DNA from: Chimonanthus salicifolius
Taxonomy: Eukaryota; Streptophyta; Magnoliopsida; Laurales; Calycanthaceae
Assembly (NCBI GenBank): GCA_013350335.1
Contig: CM023539.1
Coordinates: forward strand, 23,367,043-23,431,042
DNA: 64,000 nt
Reading direction: 5' to 3'
The notes under the pieces are model-generated. The model had not been told where the DNA came from. It saw only the letters and a list, made by a program, of their open reading frames with translations, and ran no database searches. This document shows, piece after piece, positions 24,602-35,444 of this stretch (the first letter of the stretch is position 1; the number at the start of each line of letters is the position of its first letter). The translations under genes and the position numbers were made by a program.

Positions 24602-26103
24602 TGTTAGTGCTCCGGCCTGGCCGAGTCCCTGTTTGTCAATTTCATGACTCGGTAGAAGCACTTGCCAAAGAAGCTTGAGACTCAAGATGATCAAGGAAGA
24701 AGATCATGCTCCACCAAGCTCAAAGCTCATCGTCATGGCAATCACAAAAGCAGGTATATGGCCATAGTTGACCTTAGGTAGAACCCACACCTGAGAGAGG
24801 ACTAATCCTAGGCTTAGTTGCATATGTCATTCTGGATATGCCTCTGACCGAGAGTCTCGTATGCACCAACCCCTCGGTGATGAACTTGGACGATCCCTCG
24901 TGGTCGATGACTCGTCGGTATAAAACTTATGAGTTCTCGACTGTGAACTCATAATGACTCTCAATAAAATAGACATCTCGGTATATCACGACCGATCGTG
25001 AGTAACAGGACCGACCCCTCGGCAAAGGGCAACAAGTCGTTCTGGGTAACAGGTTTCCAAAGTGGAAACTATTGTCAAACATGTTTTTGCACCAGAACGA
25101 GCCTCTCATATGGACCGACCCATCGGTGCCATAACGGTCAACCCATCAGCGACACTGACATATCGGTTGGGAAGTAATTATGCCGTTGGGGGTGCATTTA
25201 ATGCGCAACGGTAGGGTGGTTGAATGGTAAAAAATATGAACACCGACCCATCAGTTCCACCGACCCATCTATGCCACCGACCTATCAGTCCTGGACAGTC
25301 TAAATGACCGTTATACTATCTTCCTTGAGCTGAAAAGAGTTATACACTCTATTAAACGATCAACACTCTTGTGGGAAAGATCATAAACAACCAATCTATT
25401 GATTGTGTTTGCAAGTGAAAAAGACAGGATGAGAGAAAGATCATAAACAACCAATCTTCAGATTGAGTTTGCAAGTGAGAAAGCCATAAATTAGGAAAGC
25501 TTTGGTTAAGCCAAGTTTCCTTTTCACCCTAGAGATTGTGATTGCATTACGACGGCTATAAGGAGAAGCGTCGACACACCTTGGGTGGGATCTTCAAGAA
25601 GCACACATCAGCGAGTAAGAGCTTTAAGGCAAGTGCTTCTTGGTTTTAATTATTTTTTTAAAACCTATAACTCGAAAGTGGATTAAGGAGAGGTACTCTG
25701 TAACCACTATAAAAAACTCTAGAGCGTTGTCTCTACCATAGTGGTGGGTGGAATTTCCAGCCAATTGAGTGAGGTGGAATACATACTCTAATTGTGAGGG
25801 TGTAAGTCCCCACATAGTGAATTTGGGGATAGCTTAGGATTGAGTGAGTCCTAACAGTGGATGTAAGTTGGTGAATTGAACCACTATATATCTTATGTCC
25901 TTGTGTTTGTGGTATTAGAGCCAATTTCTTGTGTTGATTGTTTAATCACATTTGCAAACACACACACTCTTAATTGTTAAATGCTGCATGTAATTAATCA
26001 ATCAAGTTAATTTCAAAAAGGACCAACGAATTTGGATTGACCTATTCAACCCCCCTCTAGGGTCAATCGTATTGTTCTAGAGCCCTTGGAAAGGGAACTT
26101 TCA
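24602..26103 (+). repeat. 5' LTR of element I
   Basis: Opens TGTTAGTGCTCC and closes AACTTTCA. Compared with the 3' LTR it lacks about 190 bp (the counterpart of 30517-30706). Dispersed CACCGACC/TCGGTG near-palindromes are present. Confidence 0.85.
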
Positions 26104-26104
26104 A

Positions 26105-26117
26105 TTGGTATCAGAGC
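26105..26117 (+). other. Primer-binding site of element I
   Basis: TTGGTATCAGAGC follows the 5' LTR after one base. This is the standard copia site, complementary to the 3' end of initiator methionine tRNA. Confidence 0.9.
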
Positions 26118-26172
26118 CTAGCTGCTCGTTACAAAGATTTAATCATCCAAGTAGATCCAAAGCTAGAACACC

Positions 26173-27900
26173 ATGGCAGACAGTCATGCAATATCTAAAC
26201 CACCTTATTTCGACTATGCCTCTTGGAAGCCAAAATGAGAAGCTTTTTTATTTCCATTGATTCATCGATTTGGGATACTGTAAAGACTCGATGGCAAAAA
26301 CCCACGGAAGAGAAAACTGCAGCTTCCATCACAATCATAACACTTAAACCTTTTGCTTCTTGGACCCCTGTTGAGAAAGCTGTTTTGACAGCAGATGGGA
26401 AAGCCATGAATGCCCTTAATTGTGCAGTTTTGATAGTGAATACAGGCGGATCATGACTTGTACAAATCCTCCAAAATCAGTTTGATACACTTAAGATGAG
26501 GGTGGATGAAGTCTTCATGGACTTCTATTCCAAGATAAATGACATTGTAAATCAAATGTACACTTTAGGCTGAAGGAATACTCGAGGACAAGGTATGTAC
26601 CAAAATTGTCTGGAATCTTACAGAAAGATTCAAGCCCATGGTTGTGGCTATGGAGGACAACCGAGATGTGTCCTTAATGAACGTTGATGATTTGGTTGGT
26701 TTATTGTAAACCTATGAACTACATTTTGAACAACCAAAGGATGAATAAATTGCCTTGAAATCTTCCCTAAAACAAACAAAGACTAAATAAAAAGAAAAAA
26801 AATTTGGAAGATGAACTCTCAAGTGATGAAATGGCAATGTTTGCCAAAAAAATTTACCAAAACTTTGTAAAAAGAAATAACTTGAGAAGAATGTGTAAAT
26901 GTGAACCAAGTAAAAATTACCCAATAAGGCAAGAGGAGTTCAGAGGGAAAGGGAGAGAAAGAGAGGAGGTCAAGGAGCAGACATGCTTCAATTGTGGAGG
27001 AAAAGGACACTACATAAATGAGTGTCCTTCGGATAAAATAAAAAAGGCTATGAATGTGGGTGTGACCCATATTGAAACTTCTGAATCAGAAAGTGATTCA
27101 GATGATGAGACTCAACAAAAGTTTGATGTATCAAAAGGTCTCACAGCTTCGATCATTGATGATCATGAAAATCCCACAATTGAAGCAGAGGAAGATGAGA
27201 GTGAAGATGAAAATCTTCAAGCTTCCTATAGTACCCTATTCTTTGAGAGTGAGAGGTTAGCTAAAAAACTCAACAAAGTTAAAAATGAAAACCTGAACCT
27301 CTCTAATCAAGTGGAAGATTTAAAACAGAAAAATCTCTCCTAACCTCTAAATTGGAATTCTCTAATAATGAAAACACAGACCTAAAAAAGAGCCATAAAA
27401 CTCTTCAAGAAGAAATCAGCATATATTGCAAGGATGTCGAGAATTTGTGGCATCACAATAAACTTCATGAAGAGGATATTAAATACTATCTTTGGAAGTA
27501 AAAGATTTAAAAACTCACAAATAAAAGTTCCAAGACAAATTTATCCAAGGAAATGAAAGACTTAAGAGACTCCTTGGTGTGGGTAGACAACATAGTGATA
27601 GGTCTGGTCTTGGTGCGTCATCCACTAAAGTACCTATGAACCATGAAGTGTTGAGAAAAACAGGTATCTCTCGCCCTTCAACGGGTAAGTACAATTTCTG
27701 CCACAAGGATGGGCATTTCAAAAGAAATTGCTATCATCTGAAGAGATACCTGGAAGGAGAACACAAAGAGAAAATTCAGATAAGCCTATGGTTAAAAGAC
27801 ATTCACCAACACCGAATACTAAAAGAAACCCAGACAGATGAGTCATGTCTTAAAAGAGTTGATGAATCCAAGATTTGGTCATCAAAGGTACGATCATAGG
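26173..27900 (+). pseudogene. Sirevirus-like gag of element I, broken
   Basis: Structural protein of the particle. An ATG at 26173 opens the typical copia-type Gag start (residues MADSHAISKPPYFD), a frame change follows within about 60 bp, and the body continues in another frame (26223-26456). The best preserved part (26804-27343) has an intact CX2CX4HX4C zinc knuckle (CFNCGGKGHYINEC), an acidic Ser-Asp-Glu stretch and a Lys-, Asn- and Leu-rich segment likely to form a coiled coil. A second zinc-knuckle-like motif at about 27688-27732 has lost its first cysteine (Tyr instead, then NFCHKDGHFKRNC). Such long Gag proteins are usual for Sireviruses. Confidence 0.75.
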
Positions 27901-28721
27901 GGTGTATATGCAACACCAAATTCCACAATCTTTGTACCCAGGAGATAGACCATTAACCATGTTTTGTTGTGGTTTAAGATTCACTTCCATATCTTAGACA
28001 ACTACAAATGAACTCACAAGAGACCATATGAGTTCACATAGCAGAGAAACGCTATGATATGAAGAGAGGAATTGGCTAACTACAAGTCTAAAATGCACTC
28101 TTCCTGGATATAATACATATTCTACTTGGAAAACCATACATTCCATTCAAATTATTTTGAAATGTATACATTTTTTAATGAGAATTGTTGTGCAAGTGCA
28201 TGATTTGATGAAATTATGTTTGGTATATCTATGCATGAGTCTATGTATACTAAGGATAGGATCTCATTAGGATGATTGCTCTGCAATATGAACCACTCGG
28301 TATAGACGACATGTCAGTGAATAGACTGTCGATGTGACAGACATGTCGATTCTGTGCTAAAATATGCACTGTTGAAAAAGGGGAAAAATGTCGAAAAAGT
28401 CGACCTATCGATGGAACCGACATACCAGTGAGACAGAAAGTTTAAAATAAAAAGGGGTCACTTTCTGCAAAAGCGACAACACTTTTGAATTCGTTGTCTC
28501 CCATTCCGCGAAGGTCTGTGGTCCCTCCTTCTCCTATCGTGCCCTAGACCAGTCGGTAGGACCTCACGAAGTGATTTCCCACCGAAAAATCATAAGGTTT
28601 TTGTTCCTCAAGCCTCTAAAAGCCTGAAAATCATCGATTGATCTTCATAGATTTGGTAAGGATCAGTTGTCATCCCATCCCACTTCGAGCCATGGGTTGA
28701 GGATCTCCTCTAGAAAACTCC
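27901..28721 (+). promoter_or_regulatory. Element I region where pol is missing; palindrome cluster
   Basis: No coding frame. 27920-28130 matches the minus-strand element at 16600-16870. Between 28290 and 28440 lie several copies of the LTR-type motif (CGACATGTCAG, GACATGTCGA, CGACCTATCGATGG). These are followed by a GC-richer leader that precedes the ATG at 28722. The arrangement suggests a promoter and leader for the 3' ORF; that is inference. Confidence 0.45.
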
Positions 28722-29190
28722 ATGCCTACAAAGATGACAGCTCAGTCATGTTCTAAGCACTCTACAGAACGAGGAGAATCCAATCGTGCCATTCGATGGG
28801 CCAAAAGGACCAAAAGGTCAGTCTCTCACTTTTGCCCTGGCTCAAGCTCTGAAAATCCTACATATGTTCAGGACAAACAGGAAACCCAACCTGAGGTGGG
28901 AGAAGAGCCCATTGTTGACAAAGGTGTCATATTCATCGAAAATCGAAGAGAATGACGGGGAGAATAAAGCAAAAGAGGAGAATGTCCTTAAACTGGTCTT
29001 GAAGACCATGTTGATATTCCTGACAACACCAGTGAGGAGGATAGTCATCGGTCTGAGGACCTTTCGAGAGATTCTGATGAAGAAAGAGAATATGAATATC
29101 CTCGTCAAGTGAATGACAGTCTGAATAACAAGGTCTTCAGACTGAAAAGAAGGATTGAGTCCTTGAAAGATCCCTGGATAGGTTGAGGAT
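28722..29190 (+). pseudogene. Small 3' ORF of element I
   Basis: The ATG at 28722 opens a basic, Ser- and Thr-rich frame (77 codons), then frame changes lead through an acidic stretch to a heptad-like segment with YEYPRQVNDSLNNKV and RLKRRIESLKD (about 29090-29180). Element II has the counterpart at 42248 with a similar end. No known domain was recognised. The slot between the pol region and the 3' LTR is where some Sireviruses carry an envelope-like or other extra ORF, but there is no sign of a signal peptide or membrane segment here. Confidence 0.5.
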
Positions 29191-30294
29191 GACAATCAGG
29201 GATCTAGTTGCTGCTACCTCCTTCTCTAACCAAGTTCCATATTCTCCATCTCCTCCTCCTCCAGCACCCCCTCAGAATGGCTCTGCTTAGGATAGTTTTT
29301 CATGATATCTATTTTTGAAAAACTATACTTTTGATATTTTGTCAAGCATCCATAATGCCCCTATTAAAAACCATATGTACTTAATGCACATTTTGTTATC
29401 AATGTAATGACAAGGCTTGGTTTTAGTATGATGTGTGTATTGTTGTGTATATATGTCATTTATCTCTTGAGTATGATAGACTAACATGCAGTTTTAAATG
29501 AGTTGGCTTTGTATTGGCATGCTAGGGAGATTAGGGATCGGGCTGTAATGCTGCACACATCCTTGGAGTATGGGGGATCACAAAATATGTGTTGTTTAGA
29601 TGTTGTCACTGGTCATGACAGCTTGTGGATGAAAGAGAATGAAAGCTTGAAAGCATGGGAAAAATCAGCTTAGGGACAACTAAGTTTGTGGGGGAGATGA
29701 GAAGAAAAAGCTAAGAAAGATAGCATAGAGAATGGGGCATGAAACTCGAAGAAGCTAAGGACATTAGCTTAATCCATGAAGAAATTAGCTAGAAATCATC
29801 TTGAACAAGGGCAAACAAACCTTGTTGCACGAAAAGTATGCGTTGAACCATGAGTTAAAATAAATCTCAGTTAAGCACTAATGCAAGAAGCATGAGGGAA
29901 TGCTTAATCTTGATGAATACCTACTAAACCTTTGTCAATTGAATGACAAAGTGGGGGAGAAAATAGTAGAAGCCAAAAGACAAAAGCCGATGTGCTCGGG
30001 ACTCTGAAAAGAGAGAACCATAAAGGAAAGAAGAATGGGGGAGAAAATCTTATTTAGCCCATGGATGTGTTTGGACTAACCCATCAAATGATTGTCTAAT
30101 GTTGCTTGCTTTTGTGCCTGAACAGGAAAATGAAAATGAAGCAAGCTGAGCAAGAATATGAAGACCATAATCTTGTAATCCATCTGAGTATACATGTATT
30201 TGATGTAATATTTTGTATTCAAATGTGTTTTAATAAGGGCTTGTAATTGGGTTAGCTATTAGGTTTTTGTTATGAAATTCACAAAGGGGGAGAT
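29191..30294 (+). other. 3' noncoding region of element I with repeated polypurine tracts
   Basis: Four tracts of the GGGGGAGA type lie at 29688-29699, 29951-29960, 30035-30046 and 30283-30293; the last abuts the 3' LTR. Repeated polypurine tracts ahead of the 3' LTR are a recognised feature of Sireviruses (recalled knowledge). The phrase CAATTGAATGACAAA beside the 29951 tract also occurs in element II at 42816-42830. No coding frame. Confidence 0.7.
29292..29326 (+). other. Conserved hairpin in the element I 3' region
   Basis: Perfect 11-bp stem: ATAGTTTTTCA (29292-29302) and TGAAAAACTAT (29316-29326), loop 13 bases. The same stem, with a different 20-base loop, occurs at 42690-42731 in element II, directly after the 3' ORF in both. 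A stem kept while the loop changes suggests function in the RNA. Confidence 0.7.
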
Positions 30295-30751
30295 TGTTAC
30301 TGCCCCAGCTTGGCCGAATCCCTGTTTCTCAATTTCATGACTCGGGTAAAAGCACTTGCCAAAGAAGCTTGAAGACTCAAGATGATCAAGGAAGCATGCT
30401 CCACCATGCTCAAAGCTCATCGTCATGGTAATCACAAAAACAAGTATATGGCCATAGTTTACCTTGGGTGGAACCCACACCTGAGAGAGGACTAATCCTA
30501 GGCTTAGTTGCATATGTTGGTAATAACTTGCCTAGAGAGGATGTTGAATAATGAATTGGAAGTGATTTTAGAAACATGAATTATGTTCACTGTCAGCACG
30601 ACCAGTCTATCTCACCAACCTCTCAGTGTAGTCAGGAATGACCCATCATGGTCGAAGAGTGGTCGGCTAGTTTGATATAAGTTCTGAAAATTTGAACTGT
30701 CATTCTAGATATGCCTCTGACCGAGAGTCTCATATGCACCGACCCGTAGGT

Positions 30752-32764
30752 TGTAACGCCCTGCCATTTTTCACTCTCCGAAAATTAGAGTCTATTTTTT
30801 TTTTTAAATTAAGAGTGAGAGAGAGCGGGACACAACGACGCGAGCTAAGTCCGAGCTTCCAAAGCCTGACCCTTAACTAGCCATCAAACGTGCGCATGGA
30901 CAATTCCACTAAAACATTTCCCATGCATTAAGAATATTGCGGAATTATTATATGAATACAAATACCATCCATAACATTAACTAGCAAGGAAGTCAATCAC
31001 CATTAAATTAACTGAACTTAATATCCAAATGCAACATCAAACCATAGCAAAATATGTCTAAGTTGTTACAGTCCCAAAGTGCAATTATCTCAAATACATT
31101 GTCCAAAATAAAAATTAAATAAAGTAAGCATAAACTATCCATGCTCTTAAGTTTGGCCTCTTGCACATCCATCGTCCATTCCATTCCTTGCACCCTAGTC
31201 TAAAGGTAGAAGTAGGACGTTAGTCAACGCGCCCAGTAGGAATTCCAAGTAGGGTTATACACATTGGATTAGTATAAAATCACTATAGAAACATAATATC
31301 AAAACTGTAAACAACTTGTAGTACTAAAATCAGCGCATGATATTCATAACAAAATCATGCTAAGTTAATGCCATGCCATGGGTGTCATATGTCAATGATT
31401 TCCCACCCAACAACCATATCACAAATGACATTGTTAATCTTCTTGATGGACAAGCCACATCAAAGTATTCACCGTTATGCCATCCCACGTATGTTAATCG
31501 GTCCCACCAATAGAGCGTGGACTCCTCATACATTCAAGCATCACATATGTCTTCTCACATATGTTAATCGGTCCCACAGAATGGAGCGTGGACTCCTCCC
31601 ATGTCATGCATAAGGTAATGAGTGCAATGATGCCATTTATATCAAAGTACATGATAGCCTTGAAACTCAGTTCTTAAAAACATAATCATTTGATACCTAA
31701 AGTACATCATCAACTATGGAAATAAAAACAATACATGTATATAATCCACAGTGTGTCGACAAGGTAGGAATCCTACCAACGTTCAAGATGATATCTTTGC
31801 TGTTTTCGTGAAGATATCGATCACCGATCACGTCAAAACCGATCGTACACTCGTTTGTGAAAATTCATCATACACATATGTTAATTTAATTACCCATTTA
31901 ATTCCTATTATCCTTTACTCATTTAAACAATCTGGAAAAATTATATTAAAAAAATTTCAATTTAAAATTCAGTCAACTGAATCAAGAATTCAATCGACTA
32001 AACTCGGCAGATCACCATCCTCTACTCGTCCTGTGGATGATAGAAACCCGTCCGCTGACGGTCGAAACCCATCCCACGGACAGTCCACACCCGTCCGCAG
32101 ACAGCACTCTGTTCAGTCCATTCCCCATCCGCAAACAACACTCTCTTCAGTCCATTACCCGTCCTGCGGAGGATAGAAACCCATCTGCGGACGGTCAAAA
32201 CCCGTCCCACGGACGGCAGAAACCCGTCCTACAAACAATGCAACTCGTCTGCAGACAGCACCCTGTCCAGTCCATTACCTGTCCTGCAGGACGATAGAAA
32301 CCCATCCGCGGACGATAGGAACCCATCCTACAGACATGCAACCGGTCCGCAGACAACACCCTGTCCAGTCCATTACCCGTCCTACGGACGGTAGAAACCC
32401 ATCCGTGGATGATAAAATAGTGCACACCCGTCCACAGACAACACTCTGTCCATATCCATTCTGCGGACGGTAGAAACCCGTCCCGCGGACGATAGAAACC
32501 CGTTCGCAGACGATAATACCCGTCCATTAGACAGTGCACACCCGTGGACAATCCTCTTTTGTTTGATGTTTGGCTTGACCCTTCCTCTTGGAATTTATTT
32601 CCTTATTCTTTTAAAACACTTTTAACATCATCCATATAATTCATAAATGGATTTACTTTACTCATTAACCAAGGTTAAGATTCATTCAATCTTGTATCCT
32701 TATAACATGATTTGGCATTCAACAATTTGGTTGTTTGTTTCCAACATACATCTATACCTTGAAT

Positions 32765-32818
<54 letters not shown>

Positions 32819-34215
32819 CTCAATGGTCTTAACAACATTCAACTCTATATTCCAACCAAATAGAGAACCCATGGGTTCGGCCATACCATGGCCAAAACCA
32901 TGATTCCTCCTAGTCTTAATACTACATTGTTCTTAAACTTTAGAACATACCTTCTCCCGTCTCCTTCTTTTCTTTAATGTCAGAATTTCTTCCTTGGTCC
33001 TTCATTTCCTCGGTTCTTCACTGATTTCTTTAAATCTAGAGACGAATTGGAAGAGAGAGACTAGAAGAGAATGCAAATCTCTTTGTCTCAACTTGTGGAA
33101 TTCAGCCAAGGGTATGAAGTGCCCCTTGGTGGTATTTCTTTGAAATCAGCCCCAACTTCTTTCAATTCCTTCCTTAATCCTTCTCCTTCCTTGATGTTTT
33201 GCTAGTCCTCTAAGTGTAAAGACAAAATGTGGGAGAGAGTGGGAGAGAGAAAAGAAGAGAATGAGATGGAAATTCCTCAATGGAGGGGTCGGCCAAGGGG
33301 TGTGAAGTGCCCCTTGGTTGTACCCCTTTGTAATTAGCCGAAGTCCTTTCCCTTTCCCCTCTTTACTTCTTGGTTTGTTCAAGGTGTCTCTTGTCTTAAC
33401 CAAGGAGACCTTTGACTCAAACCAAGGCATCCCTTGGCACTCCCAACTTGTACACCTTGGATTGTGCCTCTTGGCTTTCATCCCATGAGATGGAAAACCC
33501 CTCCATCTTTCCTCATTAAGGTTGCATTCAACCATGGTGTCCCTTGGCTTGGCCAAGGCACCACTTCACTTCCAACGTGGGCCATGGGTTGTGTCCATTG
33601 AGATGGAACTCTCCATCTCCTTATTCAACTCATTTCTTTAACTCAATTCAACTCAACTCAATTAATTTAATTCATTTGAACTCATTTTCCACTTAACTCA
33701 CTTCCCACTTGACTCAAGTAAACTTATGATCAACTCAACATAATTTAACTCAACCTTTGAGCTCACCCATGGTTGACCAAGTCAACCATGGTTAGCCGAC
33801 CATGCATATGACATTAACCACTTGCCACCTCACTCGATGAGGTGGATTTGGGTCCCACTTGGCATGTCACTCACATGCCACCTCATATACATGCCACCTC
33901 ACTTTTTGAGGTGGATCCCATGCCTTGGGTCTTAATTTGGTTAGTTGACCCAATTAACAAACCTTACGCATTTACTTCTAATTAGCTCATCTATGACCAG
34001 TTGGGTCCCAATTAGGTAGTTGACCCATTTAATCACACATACCCGATTATTTCCAACCCGAATTCTATCCTTGATCCATTAGATCATAATTGGGCTACTG
34101 ACCCAATTCTTACCCATCTAAGTCCATTCCATCCATAAACCTTAAATTCATCTAATTTAACAATTTAAATGGACAAATCCAATATTTTTATGCATTGAAA
34201 ATCCTAGGTGTTACA
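30752..34215 (-). mobile_element. Solo LTR, gypsy family B, copy 2
   Basis: Flanked by TAGGT (30747-30751) and TTGGT (34216-34220). The uninterrupted relative at 24864 reads TCGGT there, so each copy of the 5-bp duplication has drifted by one base. Ends are TGTAACGCC and GTGTTACA. The block near 31200-31250 with CAACGCGCCCAGTAGG, reversed, matches the G LTR near 55660, which supports minus orientation. A (TA)n tract of 52 bp sits at 32767-32818. Open frames within are artefacts of its repeats. Confidence 0.85.
32036..32545. repeat. Array of CCGTCCGCGGACGG-type palindromes
   Basis: About twenty imperfect copies of a motif centred on CGTCCGCGGACG, usually prefixed by ACCC, are spaced roughly 15 to 35 bp apart. 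Good copies lie near 32183, 32300, 32475 and 32495. Just upstream, at 31970-32008, are relics of the CAGTCGACTGAA motif that fills the equivalent place in copy 3. Confidence 0.85.
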
Positions 34216-35444
34216 TTGGTGATGAACTTGAACGACCCCTCATGGTCGACAACTCGTAGGTATAAAACTTATGAGTTCTGGACTGTGAACTCATAAGGGC
34301 TCTCGGTAAAACAAACATCTCTGTATATCACAACCGATCGAGAGTAATAGGATTGACCCCTCGGCAAAGGACGACAGGTCATTCTGGGTAACAGGTTTCC
34401 AAAGTGGAAACTACTGTCAAGCATGTTTTTGTACCAGAACGAGTCTCTCGTATGGACTGACCCATCGGTGCCATAACTGACCCATCAGCAACACCGACAT
34501 ATCCGCTAGGAAATAAATATGCCATTGGGGGTGCATTAAATGCACAACAGTCGGGTGGTTGAACAATAATAAATATGAATACCGACCCATCGGTGCCATC
34601 GACCTGTCGGTCCTGGACAATCTAAATGACTGTTAAAATTCCTCTATAAATATTGAGTATTGTCTGATTGTTTTACTATTTTACTTGAGCTGAAAAGAGT
34701 TATACACTCTAAGGAACGATCAACACTCTTGTGAGAAAGATCATAAACAACCAATCTATTGATTGTGTTTGCAAGTGAGAAAGAGAGGAGGAGAGAAAGA
34801 TCATAAACAACCAATCTTCGGATTTAGTCTGCAAGTGAAAAAGCCATAAACTAGGAAAGCTTTGGTTAAGCCAAGTTTCCTTGTCATGCAGATGTTGTGA
34901 TTGCATTACGACGGCTTCAAGTAGAAGCTGTCGACACAGCTTCGGTGGGATCTTCAAGAAGCACACATCAGCGAGAAAGAAGCTTTAAGGAGAAGCGTCG
35001 ACACAACTTGAGAGGTACTCCAGGAACCACTATAAAAAACTCTAGAGCGTCGTCTCTGGCACAGTGATGGGTGGAATTCCCAGTCAATTGAGAGAGGTGG
35101 AATTCCTACTCTAATTGTAAGGGTGTAAGTCCCCACATAGTGAATTTGGGGATAGTTCGAGGTTGAACGAGTCCTAACAGTGGATGTCGGTTGGCTAACC
35201 GAACCACTATATATCTTGTGTCATTGCGTTTGTGGTGTTAGAGCCAATTTCTTAGTGTTGATTGTTTAATCACATTTGCTAACACACACATTCTTGATTG
35301 TTAAATCCGCTGCACATAATTAATCAATCAAGTTAATTTCAAAAAGGACCATCGAATTTGAATTAACCTATTCACCCCCCCCCCCCTCTAGGGTCAATCG
35401 TATTGTTCTAGCACCCTTGGAAAGGGAACTTTCAATATCTCTCT

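Larger units (their letters stand above)
24602..35434 (+). mobile_element. Element I: Sirevirus-like copia element without pol
   Basis: Layout: 5' LTR 24602-26103, primer site, broken gag, palindrome cluster, small 3' ORF, conserved hairpin, repeated polypurine tracts, 3' LTR 30295-35434. The flanks ATATT (24597-24601) and ATATC (35435-35439) differ by one base and fit a 5-bp target duplication. No protease, integrase, reverse transcriptase or RNase H is recognisable between gag and the 3' ORF, so the element depended on enzymes supplied in trans. The 3' LTR carries a nested solo gypsy LTR. Confidence 0.8.
30295..35434 (+). repeat. 3' LTR of element I, split by a solo gypsy LTR
   Basis: LTR sequence is 30295-30751 and 34221-35434, about 1.67 kb in all. 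It opens TGTTACTGCC and closes AACTTTCA. The middle (30752-34215, plus one copy of the target duplication) is the family B solo LTR. Confidence 0.85.

Noticed and set aside
28842..29195. A 117-codon minus-strand open frame with hydrophobic segments
   Set aside because: It is the complement of the charged 3' ORF of element I; no domain.
32036..32545. CRISPR-like appearance of short repeats with short spacers
   Set aside because: The repeats are imperfect palindromes of about 14 bp inside a plant LTR, spacing is irregular and no cas genes exist; this is LTR structure.
32647..32884. Open frames on both strands with repeated Ile-Tyr
   Set aside because: They are created by the (TA)n microsatellite at 32767-32818.
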